From: Verrucomicrobiota bacterium | GTDB lineage: Bacteria; Verrucomicrobiota; Verrucomicrobiia; Opitutales; Opitutaceae | Length of the DNA stretch: 38,944 bases | Direction: 5' to 3' | Assembly (NCBI GenBank): GCA_025362555.1 | Contig: JANYFP010000007.1 | Coordinates: forward strand, 1 to 38,944 | Shown here: positions 17,824-27,743 of the stretch, piece by piece | How positions within the stretch are numbered: position 1 is the stretch's first letter | Layout of the letters: every line of letters starts with the position of its first letter | Translations under genes and position numbers: made by a program | The notes under the pieces: generated by a model | What the model saw: only the letters and a program-made list of their open reading frames with translations | What the model was told of the DNA's origin: nothing | Database searches by the model: none

Positions 17824-18813
17824 TCAGCTGCGTTGCTTGAGGCGGTCGAGCATGACGGCACCGAGGAGGATCGCACCGCGCACGATGTATTGATAAAAGG
17901 AATCGATGTTGAGCAGGTTCATCGCGTTCTCGACGATGCCCATGATGAAGACACCTGCGATCACGTAGCTCATGCGGCCGATGCCGCCGCTCAGTGACAC
18001 GCCGCCGAGGACGCAGGCGGAAATGATCGAGAGCTCGCTGCCCTGCGCGGTCTTGGGATCGCCAATGCCGAGGCGCGCGGCGAGTAAAACGCCGGCGAGC
18101 GCGGCTACCGTGCCCTGTAAGGTGAAAATCGTGATCTTGACGCGGTTGACGTTGATGCCGGCGAGGCGCGCCGCTTCTTCGTTGCCACCGATGGCGAGCG
18201 TGTTGCGACCGAAGGTCGTGCGCTGCAAAATAAAACCGAACAGTGCGAATAGGCCCAAGCAGATCCAGACGGGCAAAGTGATTTGAAAGAGAATGGTTCC
18301 GGTGCTGCTGTGGATCACCGGGAAAGCGGAGTTGGCGAGGTTGAGCATGGTTTCGTCCGAGATGCCGATTGATTTTCCATCGGCGAAAACGAAGGCCGCG
18401 CCGCGCACCATCATCATGGTCGAGAGCGTCGTGATCAACGCGTTGATTTTGAATTTGGCGACGACCACTCCGTTGATGAATCCGACGATGGCACCAAAGG
18501 CGAGGGCGGTGGCAGTTGCGAGCGCAAGGCCGCCGCCGTGCCGCAGCACGAGCGCGCACAAGACCCCACCGGCGGGAATGAGCGTGCCGACGGACAAATC
18601 AAAATTACCCGAGGCCAGACAGAACAGCATCGTGGTGGCAACAATGCCCACGGTGGAAACCTGTAGCAGCAGGTTCATGATATTCTCTGGTGAGCCGAAA
18701 TTCCTGACGGTCAACCAGCACACAATAATAAGTGCGCCCAAAATGAGCTGCATGCCGGCACGGTCGAGCAGGGTGAGAAAAGGTGAAGCGGATTTACCGG
18801 TGGGCGAACTCAT
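17824..18813 (-). CDS. sugar ABC transporter permease (AraH/RbsC-like)
   Basis: Multi-TM; SGNFDLSVGTLIPAGGVLCALVL, TLSTMMMVRGAAFVFADGKSIGI, FGRNTLAIGGNEEAARLAGINVNRVK, SACVLGGVSLSGGIGRMSYVIAGVFIMGIVENAMNLL. Confidence 0.95.
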   Translation of the reverse strand: MSSPTGKSASPFLTLLDRAGMQLILGALIIVCWLTVRNFGSPENIMNLLLQVSTVGIVATTMLFCLASGNFDLSVGTLIPAGGVLCALVLRHGGGLALATATALAFGAIVGFINGVVVAKFKINALITTLSTMMMVRGAAFVFADGKSIGISDETMLNLANSAFPVIHSSTGTILFQITLPVWICLGLFALFGFILQRTTFGRNTLAIGGNEEAARLAGINVNRVKITIFTLQGTVAALAGVLLAARLGIGDPKTAQGSELSIISACVLGGVSLSGGIGRMSYVIAGVFIMGIVENAMNLLNIDSFYQYIVRGAILLGAVMLDRLKQRS

Positions 18814-18816
18814 GGA

Positions 18817-20334
18817 TCAGGCGACGGAGGTTTTTTCGAGTGGGAGGGCGTGGGCGAGGACGCGTTCGGGCGTGGCTTCGGCGCGGGTTAAAACGGCGGA
18901 AATTTCTCCTTCCCGCATGACGGCGACGCGGTCGGCGAGGCCGAGCACTTCGGGCAGATCACTCGAGACCACGACGATGCCCGCGCCCTCGCGGGCGAGA
19001 CGAAAGATGATTTGGTAGATTTCACTTTTCGCGCCGATGTCGATGCCGCGCGTGGGTTCGTCGAGCAGCAAGACGCGAATGTTGGTCGAGAGCCAGCGGC
19101 CGAGGATTACTTTCTGCTGGTTGCCGCCGGAGAGATGTTTGATGAGCTGCGTGAGCGACGGCGTGCGGACTTTGAGGGAATCGACTTGCTGGCGCGCGTT
19201 CGTTTTTTCCCATGTCTCATCGATCAGGCAGCCGGCGCGGAGATGCGCGGGGCGCGCGCTGATATTGCAATTCTCCATGACCGAGAGAATGGGCACGATA
19301 CCGTCGCGTTTGCGGTCCTCCGTGCAGTAGGCGAGGCCGACGTCGATGGCGTCGCGGGGTGATTTTAGCGGCACTGGGTGGCCGTGCACGCGCACAGTGC
19401 CTGAGCTCAGTGGCTCGGCTCCGAAAAGTAATTTGAGGAATTCGGTGCGGCCGGCACCGATGAGGCCGAACAGTCCGAGAATTTCTCCCTTCGCCACCGA
19501 GAGCGTGATCGGAGAATTTACTCCGCGCCCTGACACGTCGGTCACTTCGAGGGCCGGTCCGCCGTGTGGGCGAGGCGAGTAGCCGAAGACATCAGCGATG
19601 TCGCGTCCAACCATATCTTGGACGAGCAGTGCAGGTGTGACGCCGTCGAGGGTCGCGTGCGTGCGGACGTGGCGGCCGTCGCGCAAGACGGTGCAGGCGT
19701 CGCACAATTTAAAAATTTCTTCCATGCGATGCGTCACGTAGAGAATGACGCAGCCTTCCGTGCGCAGGTCGCGGATGACGTTGAAAAGTTTGTCGATTTC
19801 GCGGGCGGAAAGACTGCTTGTCGGTTCGTCAAACGCGATGACCCGCGCGCCGCGGCTGAGGGCTTTAGCGATCTCCACCATCTGGCGCTGGCCGATCGGG
19901 AGTTGCGCGAGCAGGGTGTCGGGATCGATGTCTTCGCCGAGGCGTTTTAATTGGGCCGCGGCTTGATCGTGCAGTTGCTGGCGGTTGACCAAGCCCCGGC
20001 GCGCGGGCAGGTGGCCGAGGTAAATATTTTCCGCGACCGTCATCCCCGGGATGAGATGCAGTTCCTGATAAATAACCGCGACTCCGGCCGCGAGTGCGTC
20101 GCTGGTGGATTTGAAAACGTGCGGCACGCCGTCGAGGAGGAGCTGGCCCGAAGTGGGTTGGTGGGCGCCGCTCAGGGTTTTAAGCAGGGTGGATTTGCCG
20201 GCGCCGTTTTCGCCCATCAACGCGTGGACGGAACCGGTGCGCACGCCGAAGCTGACGCCTTGAAGGGCAGTGACTCCGGGATAGGTCTTGGTGACGTCCT
20301 CGAATTGGAGGAACGGCTGAGCGGCAGTGGTCAC
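18817..20334 (-). CDS. sugar ABC transporter ATP-binding protein (AraG-like, two ATPase domains)
   Basis: GTG start; MGENGAGKSTLLKTLSGAHQPTSG, LPIGQRQMVEIAKALSRGARVIAFDEPTSSLS, second half LSGGNQQKVILGRWLSTNIRVLLLDEPTRGIDIGAKSEIY. Confidence 0.96.
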   Translation of the reverse strand: MTTAAQPFLQFEDVTKTYPGVTALQGVSFGVRTGSVHALMGENGAGKSTLLKTLSGAHQPTSGQLLLDGVPHVFKSTSDALAAGVAVIYQELHLIPGMTVAENIYLGHLPARRGLVNRQQLHDQAAAQLKRLGEDIDPDTLLAQLPIGQRQMVEIAKALSRGARVIAFDEPTSSLSAREIDKLFNVIRDLRTEGCVILYVTHRMEEIFKLCDACTVLRDGRHVRTHATLDGVTPALLVQDMVGRDIADVFGYSPRPHGGPALEVTDVSGRGVNSPITLSVAKGEILGLFGLIGAGRTEFLKLLFGAEPLSSGTVRVHGHPVPLKSPRDAIDVGLAYCTEDRKRDGIVPILSVMENCNISARPAHLRAGCLIDETWEKTNARQQVDSLKVRTPSLTQLIKHLSGGNQQKVILGRWLSTNIRVLLLDEPTRGIDIGAKSEIYQIIFRLAREGAGIVVVSSDLPEVLGLADRVAVMREGEISAVLTRAEATPERVLAHALPLEKTSVA

Positions 20335-20413
20335 GAGAGTGGGTTGATCAACAAATGGCGGAAAGACGTGGAAGATCCAATCCTGATCACAAAATGTCGC
20401 CGTTGGAGATCTT

Positions 20414-20474
20414 TGTAGGTCGGGCTTTATGCCCGACGCTCGGGAGTGCTGTCGGGGGTAAACCCCGACCTACA
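20414..20474. repeat. REP-like multi-hairpin element
   Basis: tgtaggtcgggctttatgcccgac ... gtcgggggtaaaccccgacctaca: outer tgtag/ctaca pairing plus two inner 7-bp hairpins; located between the ABC ATPase and binding-protein genes. Confidence 0.75.
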
Positions 20475-20593
20475 TTCGGAAAACATCGGCGTATCGGATG
20501 GCATCGTCTTGCTTGGCGGCGCGATCGGATGATCCCGTGAGTTGGTGGTGGTGCCTTGCGTGAGTGAATCAAGAAATCTGCTCGGCAACATCC

Positions 20594-21619
20594 TCACCCG
20601 CCGGTCGCTTCTTTCTTCAGGACCGCTTCGAGGTTTTCACGGGTCATGAGCGTGCCTTCGGTGCGGGTATCAAGGGCTGGCGGAGTGCCGTCCTTGATCC
20701 ATTTGTAGAGCATTTCGGCGGTGGCAAAGCCTTCGCCGATGGCGGAGACGCGCATGGAGCCGAAGAACGGCGTCGCTTTGGCTTTGCGCAATTCGTCGAG
20801 ACAATCGGTGCCGTTGATGCCGATGCCGGCGGCGGTGTCGGCGGTGAAGCCGCGGGATTCGACCGCGCGCACGGCCCCCAGCACGGCGCTGTCATTCATC
20901 CCGAGGATGAGCCAGCGTTTTACTTCGGGATGCTGCGTCAGCAAGACGTTGGCAGCGTCGAAGCTGCCGGGGATATCAGTGGTTTTTTGCGCGGCCTTGA
21001 AGATGCGGTCGGCAGAAATTCCGGCGGCTTTCAATGCGGCGATGGAGCCGTCCGTGCGTTCGCGCGCGGTATCGAGTTCCTCGAAGGTGATGGCGCAGAC
21101 GGCGGTCTCTTCGGCGGACCAGCCGCGCCTTTTCATTTCGGCCGCGAGAGCCGCGCCCTGTTGGGCGCCGATGCGGGAAGCGGACATGCCGAGGTAGGGG
21201 ACTTCGAGCATGAATTTTCCGTCCGAGATGAACTGGTCGTCCACGGTGACGACCTTCAGTCCGCGCTGCTTCGCGCGGGCCATGAGTGCGGGCCCGAGGC
21301 GCACGTCAGGCGTGCAGATCACAAAGCCCTGGGCGCCGGCAACCGCGAGGTTGTCGATCATACCCATGACTTTTTCGCCGTCCTGCACACCCTGCTTGAC
21401 GAGGTCAAAGCCGTATTGGGCGGCGGCTTTCTCCGCGCCCTTCCACTCGTCTTGGAACCACGGTTCCTCCGGCTGTTTCACGAGGAAGCCCAATTTGATT
21501 TTGGCTGGGGCCGCCGCTTGGTTTGCGGTGGTGGTGGAAGCGGTCGGTTGTTTGCTGCACGCGGTGCTGAGGATCATCGCGCAGGACAAACCGAGACTGA
21601 GTAAACGGGGTAAGTTCAT
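20594..21619 (-). CDS. sugar (arabinose-like) ABC transporter substrate-binding lipoprotein
   Basis: Lipobox-like ILSTACSK; KIKLGFLVKQPEEPWFQDEWKGAEKAAAQYGFDLVKQGVQDGEKVMGMIDNLAVAGAQGFVICTPDVRLGPALMARAKQRGLKVVTVDDQF. Confidence 0.93.
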   Translation of the reverse strand: MNLPRLLSLGLSCAMILSTACSKQPTASTTTANQAAAPAKIKLGFLVKQPEEPWFQDEWKGAEKAAAQYGFDLVKQGVQDGEKVMGMIDNLAVAGAQGFVICTPDVRLGPALMARAKQRGLKVVTVDDQFISDGKFMLEVPYLGMSASRIGAQQGAALAAEMKRRGWSAEETAVCAITFEELDTARERTDGSIAALKAAGISADRIFKAAQKTTDIPGSFDAANVLLTQHPEVKRWLILGMNDSAVLGAVRAVESRGFTADTAAGIGINGTDCLDELRKAKATPFFGSMRVSAIGEGFATAEMLYKWIKDGTPPALDTRTEGTLMTRENLEAVLKKEATGG

Positions 21620-21646
21620 AGGGTAGGAAGCGTGCTTCGGTTGTAA

Positions 21647-23152
21647 TCAGACGCGCAGGCCTTGGGCGAGTGCGTAGTAGAGGTCGTTTTGGCGCAGCTC
21701 GGTTTTAAATTCCCGCAGTCGCGTATCCCCATCGATCACGGCCAGTTCGATGCCGGCGATTTCGGCGAAATCTTCCAGGTGTTCGGTGGTGACCGAGTAG
21801 CTGTAACCGGTGTGGTGCGCGCCACCGGCGTAGATCCACGCCGCGCAAGCCGTCTTGAAGTCGGGCTGGCATTCCCAGACGGCACGGGCGACAGGAAGCT
21901 TGGGCAATTTCGGAGTTTTGACCGCTTTGACTTCATTGACGATGAGACGGAAACGGCTGCCCATGTCGACGAGCGAAGCGTTGAGGGCGGGGCCGGCCGG
22001 TGCATCGAAGACGAGACGCACGGGGTCCGCTTTGCCACCGATACCGAGCGGATGGATTTGTAGCGAGGGTTTCGCGACGGCGATCGTCGGACAGATTTCC
22101 AACATGTGGGAGCCGAGCACCTGATGGCCCTTCGGGGAGAGATGATAGGTGTAATCTTCCATGAACGAGGTGCCGCCAGGCAAACCGTCGCCGATCACTT
22201 TCATGGCGCGAAGCAGTGCGGCGGTTTTCCAATCGCCTTCGGCGCCGAACCCGTAGCCGTCGGCCATGAGGCGCTGGCAGGCGAGGCCGGGAAGTTGGGT
22301 GAGCCCGTGCAGATCTTCGAACGTGGTGGTGAAGCCCTTGAAATTCCCTTCTTCCAAAAAGGCGCGGATGCCGAGTTCGGCTTGGGCGCCTTCGCGCAAC
22401 GCGCCGTGACGCGCGCCGCCTTGGCGGAGTTCTTTCGCGACGGTGTAGGTGCTTTCATATTCGAAACAGAGGGCGTCGATGGCCTCCGCGTTGACGGCTT
22501 TCACCCGAGCGGCGAGATCGCCCATGCCATAGCCATTCGTGGCAAAACCGAAACGGATTTCTGCGGCGACCTTATCGCCTTCGGTGACGGCGACCTGGCG
22601 CATGTTGTCGCCGAAGCGCGCGAATTTTGCGCCCTGCCAATCGTGCCAGGCGCGAGCGACGCGGGTCCAGGCACCGAGGCGCTGTTGCACTTCGACGTCG
22701 CTCCAATGACCGACGACCACCTTGCGGCCGAGGCGGAGACGCGTGTGGATGAAGCCGGCTTCGCGGTCGCCATGCGCGGCTTGATTGAGATTCATGAAGT
22801 CCATGTCGATCGTCTCCCACGGGAGATCGCGATTGAACTGCGTGTGCAAGTGGCAGAATGGTTTCTTCAGCGAGGTGAGCCCACGAATCCACATCTTCGA
22901 GGGGGAGAATGTGTGCATCCAGAGGATGAGGCCCGCGCACTTCGGATCGGAGTTGGCGTCGAGGCAAAGCTGCGTGATCTCGTCGGGTGTGGTGAGCAGC
23001 GCTTTGAAGACGATGTCGACGGGAATGTGTTTGGATTTGTCGAGGGCGGCGGCGACTTCTCCGGCGTTCGCGGCGACCTGCTTGAGCGGGCCGGGGCCGT
23101 AGAGATGCTGCGAACCGCAGACGAACCAGATTTCGGAAGGAGCGAGTTTCAT
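21647..23152 (-). CDS. araA: L-arabinose isomerase
   Basis: ORF 21647..23293; start [37 protein letters not shown] at 23152. [62 protein letters not shown]. Confidence 0.97.
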   Translation of the reverse strand: MKLAPSEIWFVCGSQHLYGPGPLKQVAANAGEVAAALDKSKHIPVDIVFKALLTTPDEITQLCLDANSDPKCAGLILWMHTFSPSKMWIRGLTSLKKPFCHLHTQFNRDLPWETIDMDFMNLNQAAHGDREAGFIHTRLRLGRKVVVGHWSDVEVQQRLGAWTRVARAWHDWQGAKFARFGDNMRQVAVTEGDKVAAEIRFGFATNGYGMGDLAARVKAVNAEAIDALCFEYESTYTVAKELRQGGARHGALREGAQAELGIRAFLEEGNFKGFTTTFEDLHGLTQLPGLACQRLMADGYGFGAEGDWKTAALLRAMKVIGDGLPGGTSFMEDYTYHLSPKGHQVLGSHMLEICPTIAVAKPSLQIHPLGIGGKADPVRLVFDAPAGPALNASLVDMGSRFRLIVNEVKAVKTPKLPKLPVARAVWECQPDFKTACAAWIYAGGAHHTGYSYSVTTEHLEDFAEIAGIELAVIDGDTRLREFKTELRQNDLYYALAQGLRV

Positions 23153-23227
23153 GGGAGGGAGAGGGAAGGGAAGAGTTGAGAGCTGAGAGATACTGAAGAG
23201 GACTGAGCTTGAGTGTAGCGGCTCGGA

Positions 23228-23306
23228 TGTAGGAGCTTGCTTGCAAGCGATTCGGAGCGCGCGCGGACGGGGCACATGCTGAATCGCTTGCAAGCAAGCT
23301 CCTACA
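23228..23306. repeat. paired REP-like elements forming a perfect 26-bp inverted repeat
   Basis: tgtaggagcttgcttgcaagcgattc (23228-23253) and gaatcgcttgcaagcaagctcctaca (23281-23306), 27-bp spacer, between araA and the GH51 gene. Confidence 0.95.
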
Positions 23307-23336
23307 TTCGGAGCGACTAAAGGCGGACGCGGGTTT

Positions 23337-24914
23337 TTATTCGAGTGTGAGGATCAGCACGGATTTCGCCGGGAGCGTGAGCGTGAGTTTTCCACTGTCC
23401 AATTTTGCGCCGGTGAAGGGCTGGGGTTTCACTGCGTCGGGTGCGGCGAACGTGTTGCGATCCTGCATCGCGGACGAAGTCAGCACGCGGCCGGTGACGG
23501 TTTTTGCCGTGAGGCCCGCGAGAGTGCAGCTGACGGTAATCGGCGTGTTCGGGTTCGCGTTGACGAGCGAGAGGTGAACTTTTCCGGCGGCATCACGCGA
23601 GGCGGCAGCGCTGACGGCGGGAATTTTTTCCGTGCCGACGACGTAGTCCGGCGTGGTGAGTTGGACGGGTAGCGACGTTGCGCCCTGGTGCACATTGTAC
23701 ATTTCGAAGACATGGTACGTCGGAGTGAGCACCATCTTATCTTTATCCGTGAGGATCATCGCTTGGAGTACATTGATCATCTGGGCGATGTTCGTCATGC
23801 TCACGCGATCGGCGTGATTTTGGAACAGGTGCAGATTCAGGCCGGCGACGACGGCGTCGCGCATGGTATTCTGCTGTTGGAGAAATCCGGGATTGCTGCC
23901 GGGCGTGGCGTCGTACCACGTGCCCCATTCGTCGACGACGAGGCCAACGCGTTTTTCGGGATCATATTTGTCCATGATCGCGGAATGTTTCTTGAGCAGG
24001 TCCTCCATTTGGAGCGTGTGCTTGAGCGTGGTGAACCAAGCCGCTTCGTCGAATTCGGTGGCGGAACCTTTCGAGCCTTTCCAGTTGCCGGTGGGCAGCG
24101 TGTAATTGTGCAGAGAGAGGCCGTCCATTTGTTTGCCGGCGTTGGCCATGAGAGCTTCGGTCCAGGCGACGTCGTCACCGTTGGAGCCGCCCGCGACGCG
24201 GTAGATTTTGTTGCCAGGATAGTTTTTGACGAAGGTGTTGTAGCGGCGAAATTCGTCCGCGTAATACTCGGGGCGCATGTTGCCGCCGCAGCCCCAGCTC
24301 TCATTGCCGACGGCGAGATACTTTACCTTCCACGCTTCCTTGTGGCCATTCGCGCGACGCAGATTGGCCATCGGAGAGTCGGCGTTGGAGGTCATATATT
24401 CGACCCATTCCATCATTTCCTGGACGGTGCCGCTGCCGACATTGCCGCAGACGTAGGCGTCGGTGCCGATGAGTTCGCAGAGGTCGAAGAATTCGTGCGT
24501 GCCGAAATGATTGTTTTCCACGACGCCACCCCAATGCGTGTTAATCATCGCGGGGCGTTTTTCGCGCGGGCCGATGCCGTCTTTCCAATGATATTCATCG
24601 GCGAAACAGCCGCCCGGCCAGCGGAGCGCGGGCACGTGAAGTTGTTTGAGGGCGGCGATGACGTCGTTGCGGATGCCGCGTGTGTTGGGGATAGAGGAAT
24701 CTTCGCCGACCCAAATGCCGCCGTAGATGCAGGTGCCGAGATGTTCGGCGAATTGGCCGTAGATATTGCGGTTGATGACCGCGCCGGGTTGATCGGCGTG
24801 GAGGGTGAGAGTCGCGGCGGGTTCAGCGGCGCGGAGGGAAAGTGCGGCGCCGAGACACAGCACGAGCACGGCTAGGCCGCGTGCGAGGGAGAATTGAATT
24901 GAGGGGATTTTCAT
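23337..24914 (-). CDS. secreted alpha-L-arabinofuranosidase, GH51
   Basis: ORF 23337..24983; start [36 protein letters not shown] (signal peptide) at 24914. [100 protein letters not shown] acid/base region; VDEWGTWYD nucleophile region. Confidence 0.95.
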   Translation of the reverse strand: MKIPSIQFSLARGLAVLVLCLGAALSLRAAEPAATLTLHADQPGAVINRNIYGQFAEHLGTCIYGGIWVGEDSSIPNTRGIRNDVIAALKQLHVPALRWPGGCFADEYHWKDGIGPREKRPAMINTHWGGVVENNHFGTHEFFDLCELIGTDAYVCGNVGSGTVQEMMEWVEYMTSNADSPMANLRRANGHKEAWKVKYLAVGNESWGCGGNMRPEYYADEFRRYNTFVKNYPGNKIYRVAGGSNGDDVAWTEALMANAGKQMDGLSLHNYTLPTGNWKGSKGSATEFDEAAWFTTLKHTLQMEDLLKKHSAIMDKYDPEKRVGLVVDEWGTWYDATPGSNPGFLQQQNTMRDAVVAGLNLHLFQNHADRVSMTNIAQMINVLQAMILTDKDKMVLTPTYHVFEMYNVHQGATSLPVQLTTPDYVVGTEKIPAVSAAASRDAAGKVHLSLVNANPNTPITVSCTLAGLTAKTVTGRVLTSSAMQDRNTFAAPDAVKPQPFTGAKLDSGKLTLTLPAKSVLILTLE

Positions 24915-26667
24915 GGGACGAGAGAGGGGGGAGGGGGATTGGTTCGGGCAACGGCGGATTTTTCCGGATGTAGGAGCTTGCAAGCAAGCTCCTACAATTG
25001 GGACGGGAGTGAGGAGTTGAGTTTTTCAGCGCCAGCAGGTCTTTCATGACCCGCGAGAGATCGGCGGATTTATTTAGGCCACCGAAAGAATCATGGACCT
25101 GACGGTAGAGCGCGTAGAGTTGGTTGTAGGTTTTCTGCGCGTCGGCTTTTGGCTTGTAGGAAACTTTCTTGAGGGAAGTCATCTTGCGCTGCGCGGTCGG
25201 GAAGTCCGGATGGGCGCCGGCGAGCACGGCAGCGGAGACGGCGGAACCGAGCGCGCAGGCTTGGCTCGAACCGGATACGAGCATCGTGCAACCGGTAACA
25301 TCGGCGTAGATTTGCATCAGCAGCGGATTTTTCTCCGCAATGCCGCCGGCGCAGACGACGCGGTCGATGGGCACGCCGTATTCTTTGAAGCGTTCGATGA
25401 TGGCACGCGCGCCGAAAGCAGTGGCTTCGATGAGTGCGCGATAAATTTCCGCCTGCGTCGTGTGGAGAGTGCAGCCGATGATGACGCCGGTGAGCAGCGG
25501 ATCGACGAGGATGGTTCGATTGCCATTTTGCCAATCGAGGGCGAGGAGACCGCTCGCGCCGGGTTTTTGTTTCGCGACTTCCTGAGTGAGCCGAGCATGC
25601 CGGGCGGCGTTGCCTTCGCAGACGACCTCGACCCACCATTTGAAGATATCACCGACGGCGGATTGGCCGGCTTCGAGACCGTAAAAACCCGGGAGAATCG
25701 CACCGGGGACGATGCCGCAGATGCCGGGAATATCGGGGACGTTTTTGGTGGCGGAGACGACGCCGCAATCGCAGGTGGAAGTGCCGATCACTTTGACGAG
25801 CGTGCCTTCGGCGACGCCGCAACCGATGGCACCGTAATGCACATCGAACTCGCCGATTGCGATGGGGATGCCGGCGGGCAGGCCGAGTTTTTTCGCCCAC
25901 TCGGCGCTCAGAGCGCCGGCGGATTCGGTGGCGTCGTAGGCTTTCGTGAAGAGGCGGTCGCGTAAATCCGCGAGGGCCGGATGGAGCAGCGTGAGAAATT
26001 CCTTGTCGGGCAAGCCGGCCCAATCGTCGGAGTAGAGCGCCTTGTGGCCGGCGGCGCAGATCCCGCGTTTGACGAGTTTCGGATCGGTGATACCGGCGAG
26101 AACGGACGGAACCCAATCACAGAGTTCAACCCAGGAGTACGCGGCGGCAAAAACTTTCGGGGCGACGTTTTGGCAATGCCAGAGCTTCGACCAAAACCAT
26201 TCGGAGGAATACGTGTTGCCGCACTTGGCGATGAATTGCGGACGGTGCTGCGCGGCGAGTGCGGTGATCTGCGCGGCTTCGCGGTGGCTGGTGTGGTCTT
26301 TCCAGAGCCAGCATTGGGCGTGGAGATTCTTGGCCCATTTTTTGGACGAAGCCAGTGGGACGTTATTTGCGTCGACCGGGATCGGGCTGGAGCCGGTGGT
26401 GTCGACGCCGAGGCCGATTATTTTTTTCGCGTCGAAGCCACGCGTTTTTTTCGCGGCGGCGAGCGCGAGGCGGACGCTCTTTTCGAGACCGAAAAGATAA
26501 TCGGCCGGATGTTGGCGGGCGAGGTGATGATCGCGCGGGTCGAGCAAGATGCCCTGCGAGCCGGAAGGGTAGTTGACGGAGCTGCTGCCGAGTTCCGCGC
26601 CGTCGGCGCAGCGAACCACGAGGGCGCGCACCGAGTTTGTGCCGTAATCAATGCCGAGGGTATACAC
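24823..26667 (-). CDS. araB: ribulokinase with an unusual C-terminal extension that reads through a REP-like palindrome
   Basis: GTG start [83 protein letters not shown]. The plausible native end is near ...[13 protein letters not shown]; the reading frame continues about 65 aa further. Confidence 0.95.
   Translation of the reverse strand: MYTLGIDYGTNSVRALVVRCADGAELGSSSVNYPSGSQGILLDPRDHHLARQHPADYLFGLEKSVRLALAAAKKTRGFDAKKIIGLGVDTTGSSPIPVDANNVPLASSKKWAKNLHAQCWLWKDHTSHREAAQITALAAQHRPQFIAKCGNTYSSEWFWSKLWHCQNVAPKVFAAAYSWVELCDWVPSVLAGITDPKLVKRGICAAGHKALYSDDWAGLPDKEFLTLLHPALADLRDRLFTKAYDATESAGALSAEWAKKLGLPAGIPIAIGEFDVHYGAIGCGVAEGTLVKVIGTSTCDCGVVSATKNVPDIPGICGIVPGAILPGFYGLEAGQSAVGDIFKWWVEVVCEGNAARHARLTQEVAKQKPGASGLLALDWQNGNRTILVDPLLTGVIIGCTLHTTQAEIYRALIEATAFGARAIIERFKEYGVPIDRVVCAGGIAEKNPLLMQIYADVTGCTMLVSGSSQACALGSAVSAAVLAGAHPDFPTAQRKMTSLKKVSYKPKADAQKTYNQLYALYRQVHDSFGGLNKSADLSRVMKDLLALKNSTPHSRPNCRSLLASSYIRKNPPLPEPIPLPPLSSHENPLNSILPRTRPSRARAVSRRRTFPPRR
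24969..24996. repeat. REP-like palindrome inside the araB reading frame
   Basis: tgtaggagcttgc-aa-gcaagctcctaca: perfect 13-bp arms with a 2-nt centre. Confidence 0.9.
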
Positions 26668-26838
26668 GTTGGAAATCTTAGCCGACGGAGGTTGCAGGAA
26701 AACAGTGCTGCTACTTTACAGTCACACGGCGGAAAGTTAACCGCTAATCCACACCATTGAGGATCGCGCGATGGACTCGCGCCAAGCGTAAAATTTGTCC
26801 CGCCGCGAGTTATACCACTGGCTATTGAAAGTTAGGCT

Positions 26839-26882
26839 TTAGGTCGGGACCGTTGCCCTCTGCTGCAACCGCCCCTACCTAA
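26839..26882. repeat. degenerate REP-like element upstream of araB
   Basis: ttaggtcggg...cccctacctaa outer arms, similar ends to the elements at 20414 and 16839. Confidence 0.4.
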
Positions 26883-26931
26883 GTCTATTTATCATTGGCG
26901 TTGGTCTTGGTTGTTTTCCCGAAAAGGGCAC

Positions 26932-26963
26932 AAAAAAGCGGAGTCATTCGACTCCGCTTTTTT
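26932..26963 (-). terminator. intrinsic terminator for the b562-like gene, potentially bidirectional
   Basis: aaaaaa-gcggagtc-attc-gactccgc-tttttt: perfect 8-bp GC-rich stem with A/T tracts on both sides, just downstream of the minus-strand gene ending at 26986. Confidence 0.85.
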
Positions 26964-26985
26964 GAATTGGATTTGTTATCCCGTT

Positions 26986-27468
26986 TTACTTGTCGGGGCG
27001 TTTGTACTCTTTGTGGCCTTCGCGCTGCATCTGGCCCAATTCTTTAATGAGGGCTTGGGCGGCGGTGTTGTCGTTGGCTTTGAACGCGGCGGTGAGCGAG
27101 GCTAGCTTTGTCGTAAATTCTTTCATCTTCGTCTTGTAGCCTTCAACGTATTTTGCGCGGTCGGCCTCTGGCAGATCCTTCGTTTTGTCGGGCTGGAGGG
27201 TGGCGGCTTTTTCGGTGGCGGCCCCGATTGCGGCTACGAGTTCAATGGAGGAGGCGTTGCTGGCGGCGTCGGCGGCTTGCTTGCGCAATTTCCGCCAGGA
27301 GCGGCTGAGGTCTTCCATCACTTTGCCCAACTCAGTCTCCGGTTCTTTGGAGACGGCCTTGTCGCCTTCTTTATGGGCGGGGGCTTCTCCTTCGGCGCGC
27401 ATCATCAGGACCGCGGACGGGGAAAAGAGGGTTAAAACGAGGGCGAGGGGCAGGAGACGTTTTTTCAT
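26986..27468 (-). CDS. periplasmic small helical protein, cytochrome b562-like
   Basis: ORF 26986..27585; start MKKRLLPLALVLTLFSPSAVLMMRAEGEA at 27468. GKVMEDLSRSWRKLRK near the start of the mature protein and ELGQMQREGHKEYKRPDK at the end resemble the Met and His heme-ligand contexts of cytochrome b562. Confidence 0.55.
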   Translation of the reverse strand: MKKRLLPLALVLTLFSPSAVLMMRAEGEAPAHKEGDKAVSKEPETELGKVMEDLSRSWRKLRKQAADAASNASSIELVAAIGAATEKAATLQPDKTKDLPEADRAKYVEGYKTKMKEFTTKLASLTAAFKANDNTAAQALIKELGQMQREGHKEYKRPDK

Positions 27469-27743
27469 AGGGTGGACTGCAACGAGGTTAAGCCGGATCG
27501 ATTTTGAAAAGCCAGTAAGGAATGAGTGTGACCGATACTTGACGGTAATCGCGAGGGGCGGTTGCGCCTTATGACGTGACTGCAATGATCGGGTTTCAGC
27601 GTTTACCCTCGTTATCCCGACCGTTTGACTGTCATCGCGTTTCGATCACCCTTTATCCCTTGGAATTTCCTGTGTTTTTCGGCCAGAATTAACTGGTATC
27701 ACCTGTTGCGTCGCCCCTTCCACCCCGTGTCATTTTCAACCCC

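Noticed and set aside
17654-18559. 301-aa minus-strand ORF overlapping the permease gene in another frame
   Set aside because: Arg/His-rich frame-shifted reading of the permease gene extended through the intergenic repeat; not a protein family.
20564-26760. Long plus-strand ORFs antisense to the ara block (20564..21604, 22106..23179, 23688..24875, 25093..25965, 25981..26760)
   Set aside because: They lie opposite well-supported genes, with low-complexity G/A/E/D-rich translations and no recognisable domain; these are shadow ORFs from high GC3.
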